Part shown: piece by piece, positions 43,168-51,813 of the stretch | Position numbering within the stretch: the first letter of the stretch is position 1 | Layout of the letters: each line of letters starts with the position of its first letter | Assembly: GCF_018118585.1 (NCBI RefSeq) | Contig: NZ_CP069421.1 | Location: 434,001 to 498,000 of the forward strand | Length of the DNA stretch: 64,000 bases | From: Aristaeella lactis | Lineage (GTDB): Bacteria; Bacillota; Clostridia; Christensenellales; Aristaeellaceae | Direction of reading: 5' to 3' | Notes under the pieces: generated by a model | What the model saw: only the letters and a program-made list of their open reading frames with translations | Told to the model about the DNA's origin: nothing | Database searches by the model: none | Made by a program: the position numbers and the translations under genes

Positions 43168-43360
43168 CCGCATAAACCCAATGAAATATGTCAAAGCAAT
43201 TATATTGCTTTGACATGTGAAATATTGAACCGCAAGCGGTTCAATGTGAAATATTTGCCTGCGGCAAATGTGAAATGTGGCCTACCGGCCACGTGATATA
43301 TACTGTGCTTCGCACGGGATATTTGCCGGAGGCAAATATGGAGACGCTGTACCGGGTTTA
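43150..43360 (+). repeat. Stop-spanning mirror repeat and hairpin array
   Basis: Arms GGGTTTATGCGG and CCGCATAAACCC (12 bases) with loop GCATAG containing the TAG stop; then AATGAAATATG, a TCAAAGCAA/TTGCTTTGA palindrome, TGTGAAATAT, TTGAACCGCAAGCGGTTCAA, TGTGAAATAT, TTTGCCTGCGGCAAA, TGTGAAATG, a TGGCCTACCGGCCA palindrome and the TGTGCTTCGCAC module. No gene. Confidence 0.85.
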
Positions 43361-43416
43361 TTGCCTGTTCAATGGTGAACAATACTGCAATGCATCATTA
43401 CTGGAGGAAAAAGAAA

Positions 43417-43866
43417 ATGAATATTACGATCCGTAAAATGAAAGAAACTGATTTTGAATCGCTGCATACCCTTTTATCCAATCCCGATGTGATGAAATAC
43501 ATGGAGCCACCTTATACCGAAGAGCAGACAAAGGAATTCCTGGAATATGCCCTGTCTGACGAACCCCGTGTTTTTACAGCGGAGGATGACGGTAAGTTCA
43601 TCGGCTATGTGATCTACGGCACCTATGAGGAAGACACCATGGAACTGGGATGGGTGCTGCTGCCGGAATACTGGAACAAGGGATACGCATCCGCACTGAC
43701 AAAGCTGCTGATGGAAAAAGCGGCAGCGGACGGAAAGAAACCGGTGATCGAATGCGATCCGGAACAGGCCGTTACCAAACACATTGCTGAGAAATACGGG
43801 TTTGTGTATACCGAAACCTGGGACGATCTGGAGGTTTACAGGCTGCCGGAACAAAAAATTTCATAA
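43417..43866 (+). CDS. GNAT acetyltransferase
   Basis: A 149-residue member of the GNAT family, RimJ-like subgroup (MNITIRKMKETDFESLHTLL, LGWVLLPEYWNKGYASALTK). AGGAGG lies ten bases before the ATG; the longer frame is in a repeat. It probably acetylates a small molecule or protein N-terminus; no target inferred. The C-terminal ISs are read from repeat DNA, and a terminator cassette follows. Confidence 0.78.
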   Translation: MNITIRKMKETDFESLHTLLSNPDVMKYMEPPYTEEQTKEFLEYALSDEPRVFTAEDDGKFIGYVIYGTYEEDTMELGWVLLPEYWNKGYASALTKLLMEKAAADGKKPVIECDPEQAVTKHIAEKYGFVYTETWDDLEVYRLPEQKIS

Positions 43867-43918
43867 TTCATAATTCATAATGGCGGAGAAAACAGCATGA
43901 ATGCTGTTTTTCAGAATT
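43858..43918 (+). terminator. Terminator cassette 15
   Basis: TTCATAA-type heptamer leader, TTCATAATGGCGGAGAAAAC, arms AAAACAGCAT and ATGCTGTTTT. Confidence 0.8.
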
Positions 43919-44017
43919 AAAAAGTTTTGAAGCAAAGGGAACAGGAGAACTGTTGGAACGAAAAGGGGTATCCCCGTCGTTTCAACAGCTCCTGCTGTTC
44001 CGCTGGAGGACGGGAAC

Positions 44018-44722
44018 ATGAAAAAGATCGGGCTGGTGGGCGGAACAGGACCGGAATCTACGCTTATGTATTACAGGGAACTGAATACGAGGATAGACCG
44101 GATGACGGGCGGTAAAGCCATGCCGGACATTGCCATTGAAAGCGTGAATTTCCGCCGGGCCTGGGAATATGTTGAAAAAGGGCAGTATGACCTGCTGGTG
44201 GATTACCTGGCAGAGAAGATCAGCTGCCTGGAGGCAGGAGGCGCGGAAGTGATCTCACTGACTGCCGGAACGATGCATATTGTGATGGATGACCTGCTGA
44301 AGAAGACGAAGGCAGACCTTGTCAGCATTCCCCGGGCAGTGTGCCGGGAGGCACAGCGCAGGGGGTACCGGAGGATCGGCTTGCTGGGGACTATCTTTAC
44401 AATGGAAAAGGACTACATGAAGACGGATCTCCGGGAAGCCGGAATTGAAGTTATCATTCCGGAAAAGGCGGACAGGGAACTGATCGCCAAAAGGATCCTG
44501 GAAGAGCTTGAGAACGGCATTGTAAAGGAATCCACGCTGAATGAATTCCAGGCGATCATCCGGAAAATGCAGGAACAGGACGGTATAGAGGCTGTCGTGC
44601 TGGGATGCACGGAACTGCCGATGATCCTGAATGAGGGAAACTGCCCGGCGGCGGTGCTGGACAGCGTGGAAATACATATTGAAGAGTTGATAAGGATTTC
44701 CATCGGAGATGGAAATCAATGA
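44018..44722 (+). CDS. Aspartate/glutamate racemase family protein
   Basis: A 234-residue protein of the Asp/Glu racemase family (MKKIGLVGGTGPESTLMYYR, VVLGCTELPMIL). The second catalytic Cys is present (197). The first site reads LTAGTMH, so the usual first Cys is Thr 82, as in E. coli YgeA, and the usual Asn of the ANT motif is Gly 84. It may racemise L-amino acids or have another role. Two nested inverted GTTCC/GGAAC sequences lie just upstream (43938-44010), possibly a leader structure. Confidence 0.75.
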   Translation: MKKIGLVGGTGPESTLMYYRELNTRIDRMTGGKAMPDIAIESVNFRRAWEYVEKGQYDLLVDYLAEKISCLEAGGAEVISLTAGTMHIVMDDLLKKTKADLVSIPRAVCREAQRRGYRRIGLLGTIFTMEKDYMKTDLREAGIEVIIPEKADRELIAKRILEELENGIVKESTLNEFQAIIRKMQEQDGIEAVVLGCTELPMILNEGNCPAAVLDSVEIHIEELIRISIGDGNQ

Positions 44723-44830
44723 ATTATTACAAAGCAACGTAGTTGCTTTGTAATATGAATTATCAGCTTACAGCTGATATGAATTATTGGGCATGAAGCC
44801 CAATATGAATTATTCGTCTTCGACGAATGT
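44695..44830 (+). repeat. Mirror repeat at gene end and variant hairpin array
   Basis: GATTTCCATC and GATGGAAATC (10-base arms, loop GGA) end just before AATGAATTAT, which supplies the TGA stop of the racemase gene. Palindromes TACAAAGCAA/TTGCTTTGTA, CAGCTTACAGCTG, TGGGCATGAAGCCCA and TCGTCTTCGACGA follow, separated by ATATGAATTAT. This spacer is a variant of TGTGAAATAT. Confidence 0.85.
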
Positions 44831-44856
44831 TTCAGGCAGTTATGGAAGGAAAAAGG

Positions 44857-45384
44857 ATGATCTATTTTGTGCGGCACGGAGAGACCGTGTGGAATGTGGA
44901 GAACAAGATCTGCGGGGCGACGGACAGTCCTTTGACGGAGCGGGGACACCAACAGGCGATCGAAACGGGTGAAAAGATCCGGGAAAAGGGTATCCACGCG
45001 GATCTGATCCTGTATTCACCGCTATCCCGGGCAAAGGATACGGCGAAGCATATCGCTGAGATCACCGGGATTCCAATGAAGGAAGAACCGAGGCTGTTTG
45101 AACAGCATTTCGGGAAATATGAATCCACACCGCGGAACGGTGAAGAGTTCCGGGAAGCCAAGAAGCAGTTCCTGAACCGCTACGAGGGCGGTGAATCCAT
45201 GTTTCAGCTGGCCCAGAGGGTTTACAACCTGCTGGACGAGCTGAAAGCTGACGGCGGCGATTATATCCTGGTGGCGCATAACGGGATTGCCCGGGTTGTG
45301 CAGTCATATTTTTATGAGATGACGAATGATGAGTATGCCGGGTTTGGGATAGGAAATGGAGAGGTGAGACAGTACAGATTCTAA
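44857..45384 (+). CDS. Histidine phosphatase (phosphoglycerate mutase-like) family protein
   Basis: A 175-residue protein with the phosphatase triad: MIYFVRHGETVWNVENKICG (RHG with catalytic His), SPLSRAKDTAKHIAEITG, EEPRLFEQHFGKYE and VAHNGIARVV. Cytoplasmic; likely dephosphorylates a small phosphate ester. The ATG six bases after GGAAGGA is used; an earlier in-frame ATG lies within the hairpin array. The coding end is mirrored perfectly around its TAA. Confidence 0.85.
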   Translation: MIYFVRHGETVWNVENKICGATDSPLTERGHQQAIETGEKIREKGIHADLILYSPLSRAKDTAKHIAEITGIPMKEEPRLFEQHFGKYESTPRNGEEFREAKKQFLNRYEGGESMFQLAQRVYNLLDELKADGGDYILVAHNGIARVVQSYFYEMTNDEYAGFGIGNGEVRQYRF

Positions 45385-45592
45385 GAATCTGTACTGTCAA
45401 TGAAATATGTCAAAGCAATATAATTGCTTTGACATGAGATCCTTCGACTGCGCTCTCTTCGCACCGCTTGCTCAGGATGACACTTTCTAAGGAAGCAAAT
45501 GTGAAATGTGGCCTGCCGGCCACGTGAAAGTAAGTGTTGCTGTCGCAACGGGATATTTGCTGACGCAAATATAGAGACGCTGCGCTGGGCTT
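45368..45592 (+). repeat. Stop-centred mirror repeat and mixed repeat array
   Basis: GACAGTACAGATTC and GAATCTGTACTGTC form 14-base arms whose three-base loop is exactly the stop codon TAA. Then come AATGAAATATG, a TCAAAGCAAT palindrome, a GATCCTTCGACTGCGCTC-type repeat, the TGGCCTGCCGGCCA palindrome and the ACGCTGCGCTGGGC tail. No gene. Confidence 0.85.
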
Positions 45593-45593
45593 A

Positions 45594-45640
45594 TGGTTGT
45601 GCAAACAGCACAGAGTGCTGTTTGATTGAATTGATCAGAT
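45594..45640 (+). terminator. Terminator cassette 16 (short form)
   Basis: GTTGTGCAAACAGCAC, loop, GTGCTGTTTGATTGAATTGA. A CGCTTCGG...GAGATGACAA repeat follows to about 45690. No gene in the remaining gap. Confidence 0.5.
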
Positions 45641-45742
45641 CTCTCCGCTCCGCCTTCGGCTTCGGTCGAGATGACAATGGGGACAACTGAATGCCAGCTT
45701 TTTGACTGGAAAGGATGATTTAGTTTAATCAGGAGTAAGAAG

Positions 45743-46486
45743 ATGAAAGAATATATCAGGTTTTTGGAAGAGATCGCGGGGAACGGACATGTGGCGCTGA
45801 ATGTGATGCAGTATGACGGATGGCTCCTGCGGTTTTCCAAAGGATATACGAGCCGGGCAAACTCTGTGAGTGTGCTTTATCCTTCCCGGAAGAGCATTGA
45901 AGAAAAGGTGGCATACTGTGAAGCGCGCTACGCGAAACAGGGACAGCCGGCGATCTTCAAGGTAACGGAACTGGACACGGAACTGACTGAATACCTGCTG
46001 AAAAGGGGATACAGCGTTGTGACGCCTACGGACGTGATGGTGCTGGATCTGGAGAAGACAGATCCTGCAGCGGATCTGAAGGACTGCGCTTTTGACGCGG
46101 AACCGTGGGAATGGTTGCCGGCATTCTATGAATTTGAAAACCGGAAGGATACGGCAGTACAGGCCATCTATAACGAGATGCTGTCCAAAGTGCTGGTAGA
46201 CGCGTATTACTGCACAGTGATGAAGGACGGAAAGCCCGTGGCCTGTGCCTCAACCGCGGCGGAACAGGGATACGCGCTGCTGCAGAACGTGGTGGTGGAT
46301 CCGGCACTGCGGGGACAGGGAATCGGTGAAAAGCTCTGCAGGGCGATCCTTGCCAAAGAGAAAGAACGGGGAACACGGTACGCATACCTGCAGGTGGTAC
46401 AGACGAACAAGGCGGCCATGAAACTGTATGAGAAGCTTGGATTCAGCAAGGTGTATACATATCAGTATATGAAGCAGGCGAAATAA
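45743..46486 (+). CDS. GNAT acetyltransferase with N-terminal extension
   Basis: A 247-residue protein. The C-terminal half is a GNAT domain (LLQNVVVDPALRGQGIGEKL, AMKLYEKLGFSKVYTYQYM). The N-terminal half (MKEYIRFLEEIAGNGHVALN, YDGWLLRFSKGYTSRANSV) is a second, degenerate acetyltransferase-like domain common in this subgroup. Substrate unknown. AGGAG precedes the ATG. Confidence 0.8.
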   Translation: MKEYIRFLEEIAGNGHVALNVMQYDGWLLRFSKGYTSRANSVSVLYPSRKSIEEKVAYCEARYAKQGQPAIFKVTELDTELTEYLLKRGYSVVTPTDVMVLDLEKTDPAADLKDCAFDAEPWEWLPAFYEFENRKDTAVQAIYNEMLSKVLVDAYYCTVMKDGKPVACASTAAEQGYALLQNVVVDPALRGQGIGEKLCRAILAKEKERGTRYAYLQVVQTNKAAMKLYEKLGFSKVYTYQYMKQAK

Positions 46487-46573
46487 AGCGGATACAGGAT
46501 TCCGGCTGACTGTTATCGAATATTGTTTATTCAACCGCTGCAGAACAGACAAGTGATCGGAGGAAAAACAGGC

Positions 46574-47614
46574 ATGGTATCGTTTGAAAGTGATTATATC
46601 GCGGGAGCCCATCCGGAGGTCCTCAGACGGTTGATGGAAACCAATACCGAACCGCTGCCGGGATATGGCTCGGATCCATACTGTGAGAGTGCCAAAGAGA
46701 AGATTCGCAAGGCTGTTGGGATGCCTGAAGCGGAGGTCTGGTTCCTGACAGGCGGAACACAGACAAACGCGGTTGTGATATCCACCATGCTGGCGGATTA
46801 TGAGGGCGTGATCGCCGCAAAAACAGGCCATGTGAGCACCCATGAAGCAGGCGCGATTGAATACACCGGCCATGAGGTTCTGGAATTGCCGCAAGCTGAT
46901 GGAAAGATTGTGCCTGAAACACTTGAAAAGTACCTGAAGGACTATTTCGCGGATGAGAACCATGAACACATGACTTTTCCGGGAATGGTTTACCTGTCCC
47001 ATCCGACAGAATACGGCACGCTGTATTCCAAGGCGGAACTGACAGATATTTCAAAAACCTGTCGGGAGTACGGGATCCCTCTGTTCCTGGACGGTGCCCG
47101 GCTGGGATATGCCCTGGAAAGCAGGAAAACAGACCTGACGCTGCCGGAAATCGCTGAACTGTGCAATGTGTTTTATATTGGCGGAACGAAGGTCGGTGCC
47201 CTGTGCGGGGAAGCGATTGTCTTTACCAAAGGGAATATGCCGAAGCATTTCCTGACTTCTGTGAAGAAACGCGGCGCACTGCTGGCCAAGGGACGGCTGC
47301 TGGGAGTTCAGTTTGACGCGCTGTTTACGGATGAACTGTATTTCCGGATCGGCCGGCATGCGATTGAGATGGCTGAAAAACTGAAGGATATTATCCGCAA
47401 ACACGGTCTTCCGTTCTATAACCAGTCTCCGACGAATCAGCAGTTTGTGATCCTGGAAAACAGACAGATGGAGAAGCTGGGAGAGGATATTGCCTTCAGC
47501 TTCTGGGAAAAGACGGATGATACCCATACAGTAGTCCGGTTCGCAACCGGCTGGTCCACCACGGAAGAAGACCTGAAGGCACTGGACGAAGCACTGGGAA
47601 GAAGCCTGGCATAA
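46574..47614 (+). CDS. ltaE: Low-specificity L-threonine aldolase
   Basis: A 346-residue PLP enzyme of the beta-eliminating lyase / threonine aldolase family: MVSFESDYIAGAHPEVLRRL, GTQTNAVVISTML, AKTGHVSTHEAGAIEY, FLDGARLGYALE and the Schiff-base lysine in YIGGTKVGALCGEA. It splits threonine or allo-threonine to glycine and acetaldehyde. GGAGG lies upstream of the ATG; a longer frame lacks a site. The gene 30 bases on encodes an EamA-type exporter, which could move a related amino acid. Confidence 0.85.
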   Translation: MVSFESDYIAGAHPEVLRRLMETNTEPLPGYGSDPYCESAKEKIRKAVGMPEAEVWFLTGGTQTNAVVISTMLADYEGVIAAKTGHVSTHEAGAIEYTGHEVLELPQADGKIVPETLEKYLKDYFADENHEHMTFPGMVYLSHPTEYGTLYSKAELTDISKTCREYGIPLFLDGARLGYALESRKTDLTLPEIAELCNVFYIGGTKVGALCGEAIVFTKGNMPKHFLTSVKKRGALLAKGRLLGVQFDALFTDELYFRIGRHAIEMAEKLKDIIRKHGLPFYNQSPTNQQFVILENRQMEKLGEDIAFSFWEKTDDTHTVVRFATGWSTTEEDLKALDEALGRSLA

Positions 47615-47645
47615 TCCCGGAATCATGAAAAGGGAGATGATGGAC

Positions 47646-48527
47646 ATGGATAACCGGCAGAATGACCGCAGGTCGCTGCTGATGATCGTTGCGTCCATGC
47701 TCATCTTCGGTACGATCGGCCTGTTCAGAAGATATATCCCGGTCAGCTCGGCTTTTCTTGCCTTTTTCCGCGGGCTTTTAGGAGGAATGATCCTGCTGGC
47801 CTTTACCAGGCTGAAAGGGAACCGGAACGGCGAAAAACTGCCGCGCAAAACGATCTTTCTGCTCATTCTTTCCGGTGTCATTATCGGCATCAACTGGATG
47901 CTGCTTTTCGAAGCGTACAATCATACAACTGTCGCGACAGCAACGCTGTGCTATTATATGCAGCCTACGATCGTGATGCTGCTTTCCCCAATGCTCTTCC
48001 GTGAAAAACTGACGGTCCGGAAATCGATATGCGCCCTGATCGCGGTGATCGGAATGGTGCTCGTGTCGGGCGTGACGGAAGGCGGAAACCGGCCGGAAGG
48101 ACACCTGCAGGGTGTTTTCCTGGGCCTTGGCGCCGCAGTCTGCTATGCCACAGTGATCATCCTGAATAAGAAGATCAGCGGAATGGATCCATACCGGAAA
48201 ACGACGGTCCAGCTGCTTTCCGCGGGTGCGGTGATGATCCCTTATATGCTGCTGACAGGCGGTATTGGTACAGGAGAATTCAGCGCAACCACGGCGATTC
48301 TGCTGCTGGTCACAGGGATTGTCCATACGGGACTGGCTTATGTGCTGTATTTCGGAAGCATGGACGGGCTGAAGGCACAGTCCATTGCCATGCTCAGCTA
48401 TATTGATCCCGTAACCGCGCTGCTGCTGTCCGCCCTGATCCTGAGGGAACCGCTCAGTACGGCCGGCCTGGCCGGCGCGGTGATGATCATCGGATCCGCG
48501 ATCGCGGCGGAATGGCGGAAGGAATAA
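47646..48527 (+). CDS. EamA/DMT-family permease
   Basis: A 293-residue membrane protein with ten helices in two EamA repeats (FGTIGLFRRYIPVSSAFLAF, NHTTVATATLCYYMQPTIVM, AQSIAMLSYIDPVTALLLSA). AGGGAG is nine bases before the ATG used here; three earlier in-frame ATGs are closer or upstream of the site. Family members export amino acids or other metabolites. Position behind the threonine aldolase gene suggests an amino acid link. Confidence 0.82.
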   Translation: MDNRQNDRRSLLMIVASMLIFGTIGLFRRYIPVSSAFLAFFRGLLGGMILLAFTRLKGNRNGEKLPRKTIFLLILSGVIIGINWMLLFEAYNHTTVATATLCYYMQPTIVMLLSPMLFREKLTVRKSICALIAVIGMVLVSGVTEGGNRPEGHLQGVFLGLGAAVCYATVIILNKKISGMDPYRKTTVQLLSAGAVMIPYMLLTGGIGTGEFSATTAILLLVTGIVHTGLAYVLYFGSMDGLKAQSIAMLSYIDPVTALLLSALILREPLSTAGLAGAVMIIGSAIAAEWRKE

Positions 48528-48640
48528 ACCGGAGAGGCGGGCGGCATGCCTGGCTGAGAATGAAGAAACCCAACGGAATAACAGAATACATACAGACATA
48601 CGGAACATACCGGTACTGATCAACGTATGATTAACAGGAG

Positions 48641-49081
48641 GTGGTATGTACGAACGGAAAGAAAATACTGCTGATCGCAATGACTGGATGCTGCATCCTG
48701 CTGGCGGCGGTGCTCGCTGCCGGAGCTGTCAGGATCTATATGGAAGGATCTGCAAGGAAGGCCGCGGATCCGCTGGAGAGTATTTACACCGCGGAGGAAG
48801 TGACCCGGAAGCTGTTCGCTGCAGTGCCGCTTATTGCCAATTCCGTAATCCTGCTTTTGATGTGCCTTGCGGTGAAAGTGAAGGATCCCGATGCTGACCG
48901 GCCCGCAAAGGCAGAAGGACGCATGACTCCAAAGAAAGAAACGAAAAGCACGAAGATTGTGCAGGCAGTTGTTGTCGTCGCGGCTGTGCTGCTGATTATC
49001 GCCGGGATCTGCAACGGCAGTGCCCTGGATGTGCTGATCAAGGGAATCAATATCTGTACGGAGTGTGTCGGCCTTGGATAA
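48641..49081 (+). CDS. CD1871A-type CXXC motif membrane protein (start uncertain)
   Basis: A 146-residue frame with three hydrophobic segments (about 9-28, 60-77 and 107-124) and the C-terminal signature NICTECVGLG, typical of the CD1871A family found beside polyferredoxin genes. The GTG used directly abuts AGGAG, which is poor spacing. A better-placed ATG (48646) is in another frame, and a one-base shift near 48658 would join MYERK to KILLIAMTG. It overlaps the next gene by 17 bases and is probably coupled to it. Possibly an electron-transfer partner. Confidence 0.65.
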   Translation: MVCTNGKKILLIAMTGCCILLAAVLAAGAVRIYMEGSARKAADPLESIYTAEEVTRKLFAAVPLIANSVILLLMCLAVKVKDPDADRPAKAEGRMTPKKETKSTKIVQAVVVVAAVLLIIAGICNGSALDVLIKGINICTECVGLG

Positions 49082-50561
49082 GAACGAAGTCCATACATCC
49101 GGAAAGTTTCGCCGTCCGACGACACGGCGGCTTGTACAGCTATACGCGGCCATGCTGCATAACGCTTACCTGCGGGGCTTTATCGAAGGAAAAATCTACG
49201 AAGGGAAGGCGAAAGCCCTCTGTGTTCCCGGACTGAACTGCTATTCCTGCCCGGGAGCGGTCGGCTCCTGCCCGCTGGGCTCACTTCAGAACGCGCTTTC
49301 CTCCACCGGCCACCGGGCCGGATGGTATGTGCTGGGGATCCTGCTGCTTTTCGGAATCGTACTGGGACGGACCATCTGCGGCTGGCTGTGTCCCTTCGGA
49401 CTGATCCAGGAGCTGCTTCATAAGATCCCCACACTGAAGATCCGGAAGAGCAAGGTGACCCGGGTGCTGTCCCGGCTGAAATATGTGATCCTGGCGGTGT
49501 TCGTGATCGGCCTGCCGCTGTATTACGGGCTGACAAAGGACCTTCCTTATCCGGCCTTCTGCAAATTCATCTGCCCCGCGGGGACGGCTGAAGGAGCTGT
49601 TGGACATCTGGCAAACCCGGCCAACACATCGATGTTCGGGATGCTGGGAGCCCTGTTTACCAATAAATGGGTGATCCTGCTTGTTGTATTCCTGGCCTGC
49701 GTTCTCTGCTACCGGGCTTTCTGCCGCTTTATCTGCCCACTTGGCGCGCTGTACGGCCTGTTTAACCGCTTCAGTATCGTCGGGGTGAAGGTGGACGCGG
49801 ACCGCTGCACCGGCTGCGGCACCTGTGTGCGTCACTGTGGTATGGACGTGAAACAGGTGGGCGACTGTGAATGCATCCAATGCGGCAAGTGCATGGATCA
49901 CTGCAGCCAGGGAGCTATTTCCCTGAAGGCCGGAAAGATCACCCTGAAGGGCAATGATCCCGCGGCAGCGGGAGACAGCGTCCGGGAAAACAAACACCGT
50001 AAGGCGAAACTGATCTTCCGTGGCATCGCGCTGGCGGTGCTGTGCTTTGCGCTGGTGTGGTTCAACTTCCTGGATCCATCAATCCGAAAGACGGAACAGA
50101 CCGCGGCAACGGTGACCGTGAGCGACGCGCCGACCGGCTATGAAGAAGGAAACCAGCTGGCTGATTTCACGCTGACCTGCTACGACGGAAGCGAGTTCCA
50201 CCTGGCGGATACCCGGGGCAAGGTGGTTGTGATCAACCGCTGGGCCACCTGGTGTACACCCTGTATTGAGGAACTGCCGTATTTTAATGACCTGTACCTG
50301 GCCCATCCGGACGATATTGCCATGATCGTCATCCATCCGAGCATGATCGTGACGGATCCGGAGGAATACCTGGAAAGCTTCGGCCTGGCCATGCCCTGCG
50401 CGACAGACGGCGAAGGGGATCCGGTGAAGGAGATCATCGGCGGAACGACAACGCTTCCGCAGACGGTTGTGCTGAACCGGAAGGGCGAAGTGATCTATAA
50501 CAGTGTCAGTTCCGTGACGCCGGAAGAGCTGGAATCACTGTATCAGAAAGCATCTGAATAA
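49065..50561 (+). CDS. Polyferredoxin (NapH-like) fused to a TlpA-type thioredoxin
   Basis: 498 residues. Membrane part with conserved Cys pairs (CYSCPGAVGSCPLG near 59-72, CGWLCPFG near 105-112, CKFICPAG, CRFICPLG), then two 4Fe-4S motifs (Cys 248/251/254/258 and 270/273/276/280), another helix (about 318-335) and an exported thioredoxin fold with WCTPC at 396-400. The layout suggests electrons from the cytoplasm pass through the iron-sulfur part to reduce the outer CXXC. The GTG is close to GGAG; a TTG three codons later is better spaced. Confidence 0.85.
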   Translation: MSALDKNEVHTSGKFRRPTTRRLVQLYAAMLHNAYLRGFIEGKIYEGKAKALCVPGLNCYSCPGAVGSCPLGSLQNALSSTGHRAGWYVLGILLLFGIVLGRTICGWLCPFGLIQELLHKIPTLKIRKSKVTRVLSRLKYVILAVFVIGLPLYYGLTKDLPYPAFCKFICPAGTAEGAVGHLANPANTSMFGMLGALFTNKWVILLVVFLACVLCYRAFCRFICPLGALYGLFNRFSIVGVKVDADRCTGCGTCVRHCGMDVKQVGDCECIQCGKCMDHCSQGAISLKAGKITLKGNDPAAAGDSVRENKHRKAKLIFRGIALAVLCFALVWFNFLDPSIRKTEQTAATVTVSDAPTGYEEGNQLADFTLTCYDGSEFHLADTRGKVVVINRWATWCTPCIEELPYFNDLYLAHPDDIAMIVIHPSMIVTDPEEYLESFGLAMPCATDGEGDPVKEIIGGTTTLPQTVVLNRKGEVIYNSVSSVTPEELESLYQKASE

Positions 50562-50583
50562 AGGATAATATACGGAGGATGAG

Positions 50584-51204
50584 ATGATGAGAGCGGAGGA
50601 ATATATCCAGGATCCCTGCCGCGCGTCCGCCCTTCCGTTCTGGAAGACAGAGCAGGTGCGGGTTCCCGAAAGTATCTCCGTCCTGCGGGAAGACAAGTTC
50701 ATCGCTGAAAAACCGGACGGAACAGATGAATCGTATTTCAGGCTGGTGTGCTTCCCGCAGAATACTGAACGGCCGGAGCTGCCTGCCGCGTTTGAGACGG
50801 CGGAATGCGGCACGGAGGAATACGCGGAGCATATTAACAGCTGCTACCGGGAAGAAGGCGTGACGCCGGAAGAAATGGCAGCCCGGAAGGAACTGCCTGT
50901 TTATGACCCGGCACTGTGGATCGCGGTTCGGGACAGGGAAACAGGGCAGATTGCCGCCACCGGCATTGCTGAGCTGGATGCCCGGATCGGGGAAGGGATC
51001 CTGGAGTGGATCCAGGTTTCCCCGGAATATAAGCGAAAAGGCCTGGGGAAATACATCGTGAAGGAACTGCTTTACAGGATGAAGGACAAAGCAAAGTTCG
51101 TCACGGTATCCGGGAAAGTGAACAATCCGGACAATCCATATGCGCTGTACTGTGCCTGCGGGTTTGGGAACCCGGTAACCTGGCATGTTGTCCGGAAGGA
51201 CTGA
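50584..51204 (+). CDS. GNAT acetyltransferase
   Basis: A 206-residue protein with the GNAT core in the C-terminal half (WIAVRDRETGQIAATGIAEL, WIQVSPEYKRKGLGKYIVKE). First gene of a tightly spaced row of five (gaps of 13-25 bases) ending at 54616. Two ATG codons follow GGAGG; either may be used. Substrate unknown. Confidence 0.8.
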   Translation: MMRAEEYIQDPCRASALPFWKTEQVRVPESISVLREDKFIAEKPDGTDESYFRLVCFPQNTERPELPAAFETAECGTEEYAEHINSCYREEGVTPEEMAARKELPVYDPALWIAVRDRETGQIAATGIAELDARIGEGILEWIQVSPEYKRKGLGKYIVKELLYRMKDKAKFVTVSGKVNNPDNPYALYCACGFGNPVTWHVVRKD

Positions 51205-51221
51205 ACGAACAGGAGAGAAGA

Positions 51222-51800
51222 ATGTATTATCACGCTTCACAGGTAAAAAATATCAAAGTACTGGAGCCGAGAATCTCCAACCACGGGATCCCGCTGATCT
51301 ATTTCTCGACGAAACGGGAAAATGTGCTTGTATACCTGAGCAACGCGATCCAGAAGTACTGCAGGGATACCGGATTTGCCTGGGACGGCGTATGGAAGAA
51401 ATGGGGACCCTACGGGTTTGCCAAAGACGGGCGGCAGTGCATTCAGGAGTATTATCCGGACGCGCTGGCGCAAACCTATAAGGGCGTATCCGGATATATC
51501 TACTATGCCGATAGCATTACTGACTCCGGGTTTGAAGTAAAAATCCCGGACGCGGCCACCAGCAGTCAGCCGGTGCCTGTGACCGGTGTGGAGTTTGTGC
51601 CGGATGCCTATGAGGCGATCCTCGAAGCGGAACGGGAAGGCCTGATCGTTATCCAGCGGTATGATGAAATGCCGGAAAAGATGCGGGAATGGAACGAACG
51701 GACGATCCGGGAGGAATATATGGAAGCGGCGGATCATCCGGAATACAGGCATTTTATCCGCGGCTGTTTTCCGGAGATCGTGAAAGACCTGACAGACTGA
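51222..51800 (+). CDS. Conserved-looking protein of unknown function
   Basis: A 192-residue soluble protein starting MYYHASQVKNIKVLEPRISN. The YHAS-type opening recalls ADP-ribosyltransferase-like or RNA phosphotransferase-like folds, but that is a weak hint. No active-site signature can be confirmed. Second gene of the five-gene row. A strong ribosome site (AGGAG) precedes the ATG. Confidence 0.6.
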   Translation: MYYHASQVKNIKVLEPRISNHGIPLIYFSTKRENVLVYLSNAIQKYCRDTGFAWDGVWKKWGPYGFAKDGRQCIQEYYPDALAQTYKGVSGYIYYADSITDSGFEVKIPDAATSSQPVPVTGVEFVPDAYEAILEAEREGLIVIQRYDEMPEKMREWNERTIREEYMEAADHPEYRHFIRGCFPEIVKDLTD

Positions 51801-51813
51801 AAAGAGTAAAGCA

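Noticed and set aside
43938-44010. T-box or riboswitch leader before the racemase gene
   Set aside because: There is an inverted GTTCC/GGAAC pair, but I could not find a T-box sequence, specifier loop or known aptamer core.
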